Assembly: GCF_000397205.1 (NCBI RefSeq)
Contig: NC_021237.1
Location: forward strand, 3,349,001 to 3,413,000
DNA: 64,000 bases
Origin: Pseudomonas protegens CHA0
Lineage (GTDB): Bacteria > Pseudomonadota > Gammaproteobacteria > Pseudomonadales > Pseudomonadaceae
Direction of reading: 5' to 3'
Every line of letters begins with the position of its first letter. The stretch's first letter is position 1. A program made the translations under genes and the position numbers. A model generated the notes under the pieces. It searched no databases and had not been told where the DNA came from. It worked only from the letters and a program-made list of their open reading frames with translations. Below, piece after piece: positions 27,843 to 35,774 of the stretch.

Positions 27843-28756
27843 CGGGTGTCCTGGGTCAGGGCCTGATAGCGGGCCATGCGGTCGGTGCAGTGCTCGACCA
27901 GGCATTGATGCAAGGCGCGCAACGACGAAGTGATCTGCGAGCGGTGCGAGACCACCAGATTCAGCGGCGCCGCGTCGGACTGCCAACCGGGCAGCAACGG
28001 CAGCAGGCGACCGGCGAGCAGGTCCTCCACGACATTGAGCAGCGGCAGGTTGACCACGCCATGGCCAGCCACGGCCCAGCGCCGTGCGGCATCGCCATCA
28101 TCACAGCAAAAATGCCCTTGCACCGGCACGTCCTCGACCTTGCCGGCCCCATGGAAACGCCAGCGGCTCTCCGGGCGCCCAATGCTGTGGCAGATGATGC
28201 ATTCGTGCTCGCTCAGCTGTTCCGGCGACTCGGGCTGGCCATGCTCGGCCAGGTAATCGGGCGCGGCGCAGGCGATGAAGTAATGCTGCTTGAGCACCGG
28301 TAGCTCGACCAGATCCAGTGCCAGGTTCTTGCCGTAGCGCAACGCGGCATCGAAGCGGCCCTTGAGCAGGTCCTCTTCCTTGTCGCTCAGCGCCAGCTTG
28401 ATGTACATGCGCGGCCGTTCCTGCTTGAGCCGGGCGAGCATGTCCAGCAGCAGGTTGCGGCCCAGGTCGGAAGACACCGTGAGTTCCAGCATGCCGTCAT
28501 CGTGGCGTAACGAGCGCTTGCCGTTGGCCAGGATCTTCAAGGCGTGCTGGGCACTTTCCAGGTAGCGCGCGCCTTCGGGGGTGAGCTTCATGGTGCGGGT
28601 GGAGCGGGTGAACAGCCGCACGCCGAGGCGGTTTTCCAGGCGCTTGAGCCCCAGGCTGGCAGCAGCCGGGGTGATCGACATGACGCGAGCGGCGGGGGAC
28701 AGGCCCTGCAGCTCGGCGATCAGAATGAACAGCTCCAGATCTGCGAAGTTAGGCAT
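27839..28756 (-). CDS. fitG: FitG, LysR-type activator of the fit locus
   Basis: A 305-residue LysR-family regulator. The N-terminal winged helix-turn-helix spans about residues 1-60, with the typical L-S-P-A-A-R-V-M-S-I-T-P-A-A-A-S core. A substrate-binding-like effector domain starts near residue 90. The protein is known as a positive regulator of fitD. It lies 20 bases downstream of fitH on the reverse strand, so the two regulators are probably cotranscribed. Its last codons meet fitF tail to tail: TAG of fitF (27840-27842) and the fitG stop (27841-27839) share two bases. Confidence 0.93.
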   Translation of the reverse strand: MPNFADLELFILIAELQGLSPAARVMSITPAAASLGLKRLENRLGVRLFTRSTRTMKLTPEGARYLESAQHALKILANGKRSLRHDDGMLELTVSSDLGRNLLLDMLARLKQERPRMYIKLALSDKEEDLLKGRFDAALRYGKNLALDLVELPVLKQHYFIACAAPDYLAEHGQPESPEQLSEHECIICHSIGRPESRWRFHGAGKVEDVPVQGHFCCDDGDAARRWAVAGHGVVNLPLLNVVEDLLAGRLLPLLPGWQSDAAPLNLVVSHRSQITSSLRALHQCLVEHCTDRMARYQALTQDTR

Positions 28757-28776
28757 TGGCCAGGCTCACCATCCAT

Positions 28777-29757
28777 TCACCGGCCGAAAAAGCTCTGTGA
28801 CGAACTCAGCAAGGCCGCCGACAGCGGCTCCGGGTCGCCGGCGATGCACTGCTCGAACCCGGGCTGGCGGTACATCTGGCCCATGGCTTGCGCATGCCGA
28901 CTGTGGACGTCCTCGGTGCTGGCCTGGAGCAGGCTCAGGTGGTAGTTCAGTGCCAGGGCGAACAGACGGGCCGACAGGGACAACCGCTCGCAGGTGTCCA
29001 GCTCGCCAGGGCCCTTGAGCAAGGCATCGGCGTGGGTGATTTTCCAGGCAAGGTTGAGGATCGGGTCTTCCGGCTCGGCGTGGGCGAGAATCTCTTCAAT
29101 CAGCAGCCTGCTGTGACCCAGGGCCTGATCGATACGGCTGCCCGGCTGATTGAGGCCCATCAGCGCCAGGCAGGCAGCGCTGCGCAAGGCCGCGGGGTCG
29201 CGCCGGCTCGGGCTGCTGCGCAGCAGAATCGACAGGGTATCGAGCAGGGCCTGGAGGCGAATCTGCGGATTGCCGGCCAGTTGCAGGGTCAATGCACTGA
29301 CAAAACCGTCGCGCATGTCGCTGCCGGCGCAAGGTCCGGCCACTGCTTGCAGGTCATGCAGGGGTTTGTTGCGGTAGCCCAGTTGCGTTGCCACCCGGGC
29401 CAGTACCACAGGGGGCGAAATCGGCTTGGCGATGTAATCGGCGGCGCCCAGCAGCAGCCCCAGGCGTTCGTCTTCGACGCTGCTGCGCGAGGTCAGGAAA
29501 ATCACCGGAATGGCTGCAGTCGCCGGATGACTCTTGAGCTCGCTGAGCACCTGGAAGCCATCCATCTCCGGCATCAGGATGTCGAGAATGATCAGATCGG
29601 GGCTGGCACTGCGAGCCAGGGCCAGGCCACGTTCGCTGTTCTTTGCCAGCAGCACTTCATATTCGGCGGTCAGGGTTTTCGACAGCACGATCAACGATTG
29701 CGGATCATCGTCGATGGCCAGGAGCGTATAGGGCTTGGGAACATGCTCTGCGGGCAT
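28777..29757 (-). CDS. fitH: FitH, receiver-domain response regulator repressing FitD
   Basis: A 326-residue protein with an N-terminal receiver domain (about residues 10-130): acidic pocket I-D-D-D, phospho-acceptor aspartate in L-I-I-L-D-I-L-M-P-E-M-D-G, and the conserved lysine in A-K-P-I-S. The remaining ~190 residues are helical with no recognisable DNA-binding, GGDEF or EAL output domain, so it probably acts by protein-protein interaction. Published genetics in P. protegens describe FitH as a repressor whose activity is removed by FitF. It precedes fitG in the same reverse-strand operon. Confidence 0.92.
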   Translation of the reverse strand: MPAEHVPKPYTLLAIDDDPQSLIVLSKTLTAEYEVLLAKNSERGLALARSASPDLIILDILMPEMDGFQVLSELKSHPATAAIPVIFLTSRSSVEDERLGLLLGAADYIAKPISPPVVLARVATQLGYRNKPLHDLQAVAGPCAGSDMRDGFVSALTLQLAGNPQIRLQALLDTLSILLRSSPSRRDPAALRSAACLALMGLNQPGSRIDQALGHSRLLIEEILAHAEPEDPILNLAWKITHADALLKGPGELDTCERLSLSARLFALALNYHLSLLQASTEDVHSRHAQAMGQMYRQPGFEQCIAGDPEPLSAALLSSSQSFFGR

Positions 29758-29856
29758 GACGAGGGGGCCTGAACAAAATAGGCCGGCAGTCTAGCGTATT
29801 TGGTTTATGGGCACCTAGCGGCCAGCTGCCGCAGTCGAAGAGAATGAATCGCCTGC

Positions 29857-31107
29857 TCATCCTCCGGACAACAACCGCTTTTGCCGCCAGGCCGGTGCGC
29901 TGGTGGGGAAAAGCACTTCAGTCGGCCGGAAGCGGGCGATGCCGTAGGCGGCGGCAATACGCTGGCGTTGCTGGCCCCGGACAAGCGCTTGCTGAAAACT
30001 GCTTTCGCGCTGCGCCAGCCCCAGCACATAGCCCACGCCCGCCTGGAAATCACCTCCATGGGCCTGCCACCAGTCTGCGATCAACTGCGGGTCGGGCCAG
30101 GGTAGATTCTCATCGGGGTCCATGGCCACATTGGCATCCTCAGGGTCGTCGTTCGGGCCTGCATCGAAATCCGGCAGGTCCTGCAATTCCAGATCGAGTA
30201 ACGCCAGGTCTGCCCCAGTAATCTGGCTGAAGGCCTCGCCGGCGACGCGGGCATGAGGCAGGTCGCTCATCTGCTGGATCAGCCAGGGCACGCTGACCGG
30301 GTCGCCCAGCAGCCCAACGGCCTGGATGCCGACGCGCTGTTGCTCGGGGTTCTGTATCAACTGGCGTATCCAGGCGATGCTGTGCTCACGCCTTTGCCAG
30401 GCCAGCAGTACACAGAGCGCGCGGTACTGGAACTGGCCCGGTTGCTCGGCGAACTGCCGCAGCGGCTCCAGCGCCTCCTCGTCGCCCATCTGCGCGGTGG
30501 CCCAATTGGCCCAAAAGCGCGTGGCGGTGTCCTGGTGTTGCCGGTGGGTGCGAATTGTCGGCATCAGGTCACGACGGCGCAGTTCGCCGGCAGTGCGGGC
30601 GGCACGTGCCAGGACGCTTGGGTCGGCGTGGGAAAGTCCGGTAAGCAGGGCAGGGCCGGGGTCATGGCGGTGCATGCCACAGGCGGCCAGGCCGAGGCGC
30701 AGAAACAGGGGGTCGGGGGAGGCGAGCAGGCGATCAACCCAGGGCGATACCCACTTCCAGTCGAGCCAACCCAAGGCCATCAGGTAGCCGCTCTCCGTTT
30801 CTACGGCACTTCGCAAATGCTCGCTGAGCCGTGACAACACCTGTGCGTTACCCGCCTCGAAGGCCAGCACCACACTGGCGAACAGCTCGCCAATGGCGTG
30901 TGGCCCAAGTTGAGCCAACAGGGTTTCCAGGCCGCAGGTGCCGGCGACTCGAAGGCCGTCAAGGTGGGCGTCGATGCGCTCGTCGAGTTGGCTGAGGTGG
31001 TCGAAGTCGTAGTGCGGTGCGCCCAGGGCATAGTCCCGCAGGACGGCGAGGAAGCTGGCTTCTTCGACATGTTGATCCAGAATCAGCGGAATCAAGTTCG
31101 AGTACAT
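29857..31107 (-). CDS. TIGR02270-family HEAT-like protein of the T6SS VgrG module (PA0101 type)
   Basis: A 416-residue, mainly helical protein rich in L, A, R and Q, with HEAT-repeat periodicity in the middle (for example the segments near L-F-L-R-L-G-L-A-A-C-G and V-G-L-L-G-D-P-V-S-V-P). An acidic linker rich in D, P and N sits near residues 310-335. It resembles the TIGR02270 family, members of which sit at the end of P. aeruginosa-type vgrG1b modules (PA0101). Role unknown; a structural or chaperone role for effector loading is plausible. It ends the reverse-strand cluster, 24 bases after the putative immunity gene. Confidence 0.75.
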   Translation of the reverse strand: MYSNLIPLILDQHVEEASFLAVLRDYALGAPHYDFDHLSQLDERIDAHLDGLRVAGTCGLETLLAQLGPHAIGELFASVVLAFEAGNAQVLSRLSEHLRSAVETESGYLMALGWLDWKWVSPWVDRLLASPDPLFLRLGLAACGMHRHDPGPALLTGLSHADPSVLARAARTAGELRRRDLMPTIRTHRQHQDTATRFWANWATAQMGDEEALEPLRQFAEQPGQFQYRALCVLLAWQRREHSIAWIRQLIQNPEQQRVGIQAVGLLGDPVSVPWLIQQMSDLPHARVAGEAFSQITGADLALLDLELQDLPDFDAGPNDDPEDANVAMDPDENLPWPDPQLIADWWQAHGGDFQAGVGYVLGLAQRESSFQQALVRGQQRQRIAAAYGIARFRPTEVLFPTSAPAWRQKRLLSGG

Positions 31108-31131
31108 TTCAAAGTCTTGAGAAATAGTGAG

Positions 31132-32013
31132 TTAAGCAAGTTTCCTCCAGCTCTGCCCGTCATGTACCAAGATATCCTTTTGGCCAACAGACCAAAGCGC
31201 CCCGTTTTTAGCGGAAAGACAGTAGCAAGTATTGGGCTTTGGCATGTTCCAGTTGATTGGCCGCAAAGAACTTTCATCGAGAACGTATACTTCGAACAAG
31301 GTGGCTAAATAGATTTTTCCTTGGTGTTCAGCAATGCTCCAGAAATCATCGGTGAACTCTTCGAGATCGATAATTTCCCATGTGTCCGCTCTGCCACGCA
31401 GCAAAGTGCCTTGGCGGCCACATAAATAACAATAACCATCAGAGGCGCATATCAATGCAGTTATTTTAAAGTTGGTTGGACTGTCGACTTGCCGCCAGTT
31501 GCCTTGCTCCCGCAGCCATATTTCTCCCTTCCAGCCGGCGGCATAGATTTCATCATTGGAGAAACCGCCCAGTGCTTCGAAGCCAAAAACACTGTCTTTA
31601 CTCGTAGGCTTTGGGGCATGTATAGGCTGCCAGGCAGAAGATCCATGGCGTACATACACTTCTCGGGACACTCCGCACAAGTAGGTATATTCGCCTATCG
31701 AGCTTATCCCTCTGAGCATTAGCGGTGGCGGATCCATTTGCGACAAGCTGAGGGTCGAGCCGAGATAGCCTTCCCCAATTTCACCCTCTTCGGATATTGC
31801 CAGCATCTGTTGTGACCGGTCGGTGGTCATGGCAACGGTATCCCAAGTCGCCTCCCCAACTTCTCGCCACTTTCCAGAGTTGTACTCTAGGAAAATAGTG
31901 TGCGAAACGTCCTGGGCTTCTAGTCCGATTTCCCGAAAAGCGAAAAAAGATTTCTGTGCGTCTACGGCGGCAACATAAGCGTAGTAATAATCTTCCAGCC
32001 ATTCGTCAGCCAT
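31132..32013 (-). CDS. Putative immunity protein for the adjacent Tse7-like effector
   Basis: A 293-residue, acidic, cytoplasmic-looking protein without signal peptide. It contains repeated beta-rich segments with the pattern G-x-(I/L)-W/Y-x-x-x-x-x-W-(R/E) at intervals of about 40-45 residues, suggesting a beta-propeller-like fold. It lies 27 bases downstream of the effector gene, the position of Tsi7 (PA0100) in P. aeruginosa. The region is visibly more AT-rich than its neighbours. Immunity function is inferred from position and solubility, matching a nuclease toxin acting in the cytoplasm; the sequence alone does not prove it. Confidence 0.65.
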   Translation of the reverse strand: MADEWLEDYYYAYVAAVDAQKSFFAFREIGLEAQDVSHTIFLEYNSGKWREVGEATWDTVAMTTDRSQQMLAISEEGEIGEGYLGSTLSLSQMDPPPLMLRGISSIGEYTYLCGVSREVYVRHGSSAWQPIHAPKPTSKDSVFGFEALGGFSNDEIYAAGWKGEIWLREQGNWRQVDSPTNFKITALICASDGYCYLCGRQGTLLRGRADTWEIIDLEEFTDDFWSIAEHQGKIYLATLFEVYVLDESSLRPINWNMPKPNTCYCLSAKNGALWSVGQKDILVHDGQSWRKLA

Positions 32014-32040
32014 ATGAATATCCGTTTATTGGGTGGTGGC

Positions 32041-33153
32041 TCAAGGGGAGGGCCTTCTCGCAGTACGGTTCAATACCGCTGGCTTACTTCTTCCGCTTGG
32101 TGAATGTTTTACTTTAGGGGGCTGCGTATTTGGCGGTAGCATTTTTTTATGCCCGTCGGCCAACTGTGCCGTGAGGCAGCGTTCGCTACAGTTTGACTCG
32201 GGAAACGCGCCACGAGTACTTTGGGCCGCCATGGAGGCCTCTTTACCGAATTCGCGCATATCGCCTTTCTTGACCCCAGCGATAACCCCCAGAGCTTTAT
32301 GCTCGCTGTGTCGGACACCATGACTCCCATGAGTGTTCCCCCAGCCCTCAACGCACATACAAGGCGCCGTATCTTTCGAATACTCTTCCCAGCCGGGCTG
32401 GCGCTTGTTGTTACTGAACGCTCCTACAGAAAATGAGCTTTTCGGTATGACATGGTCAGGTGTTTGTGCTGGACAGCATCCGGCTATACCTGCTTCGTCC
32501 TTAGGGCGGTAGGGTACTAACTGACAGCGGCGAGCCGACAAGCATTTGTTTGCTTTGGCTCTTGTCGCTGTTTTGCTGGCCCAAGCGCTTTCATTGACCA
32601 TTGCACCGCTCAGCTCGGCCTCTTTACAAACATTCTTTTCACCGTACGGTTTGTATTCCTGGCAGGATTTTCTTTCTCTTTTTTTCTCCCTTTTGCATTT
32701 TCCCTGGGTGCTCGGCGACATCTTGGAAAGGTGAGGCCAGGGAGGGGTATTACCTGGCTGTGAAGCATGGTTATGCGTCGTCATGTCAAGGTGCCGTACT
32801 ACGTTTTGACCTTCGAACTTCACATTCATCGACCAGGAAGTGAAGTACACCTTCCCCTTGATCTTGCTAGTGATGACCCCCTTCTTGGGCGCATTCCCAG
32901 CCTCATCCCCATAACTTGTCTTGAAGTAACTCTTGTCCTTGAGCATCACCTCTTTGCGGGTGATCTTGACCGTTCGTGTGCCCCGGGTGGTGTCCTTGGA
33001 CATACCCGTATTGGGGTAGGGAATGGGTACCCCCATCGGTGTCGGCGGAGCCACGGGCGGGGTGAAGCAGACATCCGGAAAGCAGGCGACGGACTTGCCA
33101 TCGGCCGCCTTGCAGGAAATCTCCATATTGTTGGCATACACCTCGTTGGCCAT
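32041..33153 (-). CDS. PAAR-like (DUF4150) T6SS effector with C-terminal HNH/EndoVII-type nuclease domain, Tse7-like
   Basis: A 370-residue protein. Residues 1-130 form a PAAR-like DUF4150 tip domain with the family pattern F-P-D-V-C-F-T-P-P and a later G-K-V-Y-F-T-S-W-S-M-N-V segment. A cysteine/lysine-rich linker follows. The C-terminal part (about 220-300) carries nuclease-like residues: D233-H234 in T-P-D-H-V-I-P, N273, H275, H278, H282 and H285, in the layout of HNH/endonuclease VII toxins. P. aeruginosa Tse7 (PA0099) is a PAAR-tipped GHH2 DNase in the same gene order. The start codon overlaps the stop of the upstream ketosynthase-like gene by one base (TGATG). A single gene thus encodes spike tip and warhead. 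Confidence 0.8.
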   Translation of the reverse strand: MANEVYANNMEISCKAADGKSVACFPDVCFTPPVAPPTPMGVPIPYPNTGMSKDTTRGTRTVKITRKEVMLKDKSYFKTSYGDEAGNAPKKGVITSKIKGKVYFTSWSMNVKFEGQNVVRHLDMTTHNHASQPGNTPPWPHLSKMSPSTQGKCKREKKRERKSCQEYKPYGEKNVCKEAELSGAMVNESAWASKTATRAKANKCLSARRCQLVPYRPKDEAGIAGCCPAQTPDHVIPKSSFSVGAFSNNKRQPGWEEYSKDTAPCMCVEGWGNTHGSHGVRHSEHKALGVIAGVKKGDMREFGKEASMAAQSTRGAFPESNCSERCLTAQLADGHKKMLPPNTQPPKVKHSPSGRSKPAVLNRTARRPSP

Positions 33154-34190
33154 CAGGCAGCCCTCACGGTCTGGTAGCTGAGCAGGGCGGCGGCGCGTTG
33201 GCCGGCGTCGTTGCCGAGGTGGCAGAGGATATTCGGGCCGTCACCGTAGCCCTTGCGGCTGGCGGCCAGGGCCACGGCCAGCATCGTCGGGCCGATGGCG
33301 GCGCCGACTTCGCCAATGCAGTCGGCCGGGTGCCAGAGGTGGAAGAACTCCTTGCGCACCCGCAGGGTACGGCTCAGGGCCAGGGAGGCTTCCTTGAAGT
33401 AGTACTGCTCGCCGGAGATGTCGGTGAGCCGATAATCCATTTGCTCCAACCCACAGCCGACCTCGCTCAGGGCAGCGCGTACGGCTTGAGTCAGACCTTC
33501 AGCACGCAGGGGAGTACCTTCGGCCTCCACGGTGGCCTTCTCCACGCCGAATCCCAGGCCGAGGCAGGCCAATTGCGGCTCTTCGCTGGCAACGGGGGCG
33601 GCCAGCACCACGGCGGCGGCGCCTTCGCCGGGGATAAATCCGTTGGAGTTCTGGCTAGTGAGCAGGCGATCGCGTGCTTCGAAAGCGGCCAGCGTCGGTC
33701 CATTCAAGAAGGAGTCGACGCCGGCAATCAGCACGTGGCGATGGCCGCCCTGGTAGATCAGCGTACGCGCATCAAGCAGGGCCACGGCAGCGCTGACCCG
33801 TCCATAGGCGATGACGTTGGAACTGGGATGAAAGCGCAGGCCCAGTTCGGCTTCGATGGCGTGCAGCAGCCCCTTATCGAGGCCGTCGAGGCGGCCGGGG
33901 CGCTCGACTTCCGCCACCCCCAGCAGCAGCGGGGTCTTTTCCGGGTCGACGTTAGGGGTGCTTTGCAGCGCCTCGGCGATGGCGCAGGCGGCCATCTTGA
34001 TCAGTTTGCTGCGCCCACGCCAGGGCTGCTCCAGAGGCACGCTGGCAGCGATCAGCCATTCGCCGCCGCAGTCGATGAAGCGGGTTTCCTGGAAGTTATC
34101 GATAGCGCAGCGAATCGCCGCGCAGCTCGCGGGTGCGCTGAGGCCAACGGCGCTGACCATGCCGGAACCGAGGATGCAAAGTGCAGTCAT
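33153..34190 (-). CDS. Beta-ketoacyl synthase-fold protein of the T6SS module, apparently non-catalytic (PA0098 type)
   Basis: A 345-residue thiolase-fold protein. The ATG at 34190 overlaps the upstream DUF2169 stop by one base, so a longer frame is rejected. The typical ketosynthase landmarks are recognisable: I-A-G-V-D-S near residues 155-160 and F-I-P-G-E-G-A-A-A near 185-193. However, the nucleophile-elbow region (about 127-136, I-A-Y-G-R-V-S-A-A-V) has no cysteine, and the usual G-H-x-x-G-A-A is replaced by C-I-G-E-V-G-A-A. Homologues accompany vgrG/DUF2169/PAAR effectors in P. aeruginosa (PA0098). A scaffold or chaperone role in effector delivery is more likely than fatty-acid synthesis. 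Confidence 0.8.
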   Translation of the reverse strand: MTALCILGSGMVSAVGLSAPASCAAIRCAIDNFQETRFIDCGGEWLIAASVPLEQPWRGRSKLIKMAACAIAEALQSTPNVDPEKTPLLLGVAEVERPGRLDGLDKGLLHAIEAELGLRFHPSSNVIAYGRVSAAVALLDARTLIYQGGHRHVLIAGVDSFLNGPTLAAFEARDRLLTSQNSNGFIPGEGAAAVVLAAPVASEEPQLACLGLGFGVEKATVEAEGTPLRAEGLTQAVRAALSEVGCGLEQMDYRLTDISGEQYYFKEASLALSRTLRVRKEFFHLWHPADCIGEVGAAIGPTMLAVALAASRKGYGDGPNILCHLGNDAGQRAAALLSYQTVRAA

Positions 34191-35302
34191 CAGTCTGTCT
34201 CCTCGGGGGCGTGCCTGGCTTTTACCAGGGAGGAGAGCGACGGGTAGTAATCCTTGCCCAGTTCGCGGGCGCGCCACCAGCCTGTGGACATAGTGCCGAC
34301 CAGCACCTGAGCGATCTCGAACATGTTGTGTCGTAGTACACGAGAGACACGCCAGGTCAGTTGCACCTGGAGCGCGTCTGTGTCGATCAGCAGGGTATCG
34401 ATCACCGCCTGCACAGTCTCGTGACCGCCTTTTTTCAGAAAGAAGGTCACCGGCACGTCCATTTCGGGGATGCGAAAGCCCGCGCGCTCCTGGCGTGTGA
34501 GGTTGAGCAGCAACACATCCTCGCCGCCACGCAGGTAAGGAATCTGCTGATCGTCAGGGGCCGCCTGAAAGTAGCGACGGTCGAAATCTCCCGGCAGAAA
34601 CGGAAAGCGGTCGGCCAGCCAGGCATCGTCGTAAGTGCCAGCGAAGCGAGCACGTTGCGGCCAGCTGCGGCCGATGGGGCCAAGGGCCATAGGACGGAAG
34701 TCGCCAGAGGGACTGTCGATCGCCTTGCCCAATTCCTCGGTGCTCGGCATCGGCATGCCGACGATGGCAGCACTACCCATGCGGCTTGGAAACCAGCCAC
34801 AACCGGTCGGATTGTCCAGGTAGCTGTAACGCAATTCGGAGTCTTCCGCCATCGGATGGCTGCCGCCAAAGGCCTGGGCATAAGAGATGTCCTGCTCGAT
34901 GAAAGGCTGCGGCAAGCCGGGAGAAACGCCCAGTAGCCCCAATTGCCATTGTCGGGGGCCGAGCACGGAAAAGGCCTTGCTCATCTGACCGACGCGAATG
35001 CCCGCAGCCATCTGGCTCACGGGTCGCCCGCCTGGGGCATAGGCCTTGCCGCGCACCAGCACGTCGCAGAACGGCTTGACCGGTGCGAAGTCCATTTCCT
35101 GCAGCGGGGCGCTGAGACCGGGTTCACCGAGGAAGGTATCGGCCATCAGCAGCGGTTGCTGGGTCTCGGCCAGGGTCGCCGGGCGGCCGTCCAGCGGCAG
35201 ATTAAACGTGCCTTTGGCCACCACCACCAGGGATTCGCGGCCATCGGGCTCCATGCCCTGGGTATAGGCAGCAAGCAGTTTGCTGGCGTTGAGCAGTTCC
35301 AT
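34190..35302 (-). CDS. DUF2169 family T6SS effector adaptor
   Basis: A 370-residue protein with the features of DUF2169: an early V-V-V-A-K-G-T-F motif, K-P-x-x-D-V-L-V-R-G-K-A-Y-A-P near residues 75-90, and G-P-R-Q-W near 115. DUF2169 proteins are adaptors required to load specific PAAR/DUF4150 effectors onto VgrG. It lies between the DUF6484 gene (14-base gap) and the ketosynthase-like gene (one-base overlap), the same order as PA0097 in P. aeruginosa. No signal peptide. Confidence 0.85.
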   Translation of the reverse strand: MELLNASKLLAAYTQGMEPDGRESLVVVAKGTFNLPLDGRPATLAETQQPLLMADTFLGEPGLSAPLQEMDFAPVKPFCDVLVRGKAYAPGGRPVSQMAAGIRVGQMSKAFSVLGPRQWQLGLLGVSPGLPQPFIEQDISYAQAFGGSHPMAEDSELRYSYLDNPTGCGWFPSRMGSAAIVGMPMPSTEELGKAIDSPSGDFRPMALGPIGRSWPQRARFAGTYDDAWLADRFPFLPGDFDRRYFQAAPDDQQIPYLRGGEDVLLLNLTRQERAGFRIPEMDVPVTFFLKKGGHETVQAVIDTLLIDTDALQVQLTWRVSRVLRHNMFEIAQVLVGTMSTGWWRARELGKDYYPSLSSLVKARHAPEETD

Positions 35303-35316
35303 AGGCGACTACCTGT

Positions 35317-35763
35317 CTAGTTGATCTGCACCGAACCACCCTTGATGCGGTTGACCCCGCTGGAGCGACTGGACAGGTAGGCGCCCTGGATGATCACTTT
35401 GCCCGCGCGGGTCAGGGTGATGCTGGCCTTGCCGCAACGCAGCACGATCTCGCGTTCGGCGCGCAGTTCCAGGCGCTGGTCGTCCAGTTGCACGCTGGCA
35501 ACCGGTTCGGGCGCCATGGCCTGGCTCAGCAGGCGGCCGATCACTAGTGGGCGGGAAGGGTCGCCATCTTCGAACATCAGCGCCACTTGGCTGCCGATGT
35601 CTTCAGGGGAGAGCAGAGTGGTGCTGCGGGCGGCGATGCTCTGTTGCTCGGGGCAGCCGGGGTAGGTCACCCAGGGCGCACTGGCCTGTGGCAGGTCGAG
35701 CAGTACACCGACGACTACACCATCGATGCGGGCCTGCGCGGGCAGTGAGTATTGAACCGTCAT
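35317..35763 (-). CDS. DUF6484-type small beta-rich protein of the VgrG module (PA0096 type)
   Basis: A 148-residue protein made mostly of short beta strands. The N-terminal half has a V-V-V-G-V-L-L-D-L pattern and the central part a Q-V-A-L-M-F-E-D-G-D-P-S-R-P-L-V-I-G motif resembling the VgrG OB-fold segment (compare F-I-E-G-N-P-D-R-P-I-I-T-G in the adjacent VgrG). The C-terminal part ends in V-I-I-Q-G-A-Y-x-x-S-R-S-S-G-V-N-R-I-K-G-G-S. It probably binds or extends the spike. It lies 11 bases after vgrG. Confidence 0.7.
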   Translation of the reverse strand: MTVQYSLPAQARIDGVVVGVLLDLPQASAPWVTYPGCPEQQSIAARSTTLLSPEDIGSQVALMFEDGDPSRPLVIGRLLSQAMAPEPVASVQLDDQRLELRAEREIVLRCGKASITLTRAGKVIIQGAYLSSRSSGVNRIKGGSVQIN

Positions 35764-35774
35764 ACGCGTTACTC

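Noticed and set aside
33153..34190. Fatty-acid synthesis enzyme (FabB/FabF)
   Set aside because: The catalytic cysteine region is not conserved and the gene is embedded in a VgrG/DUF2169/PAAR module.
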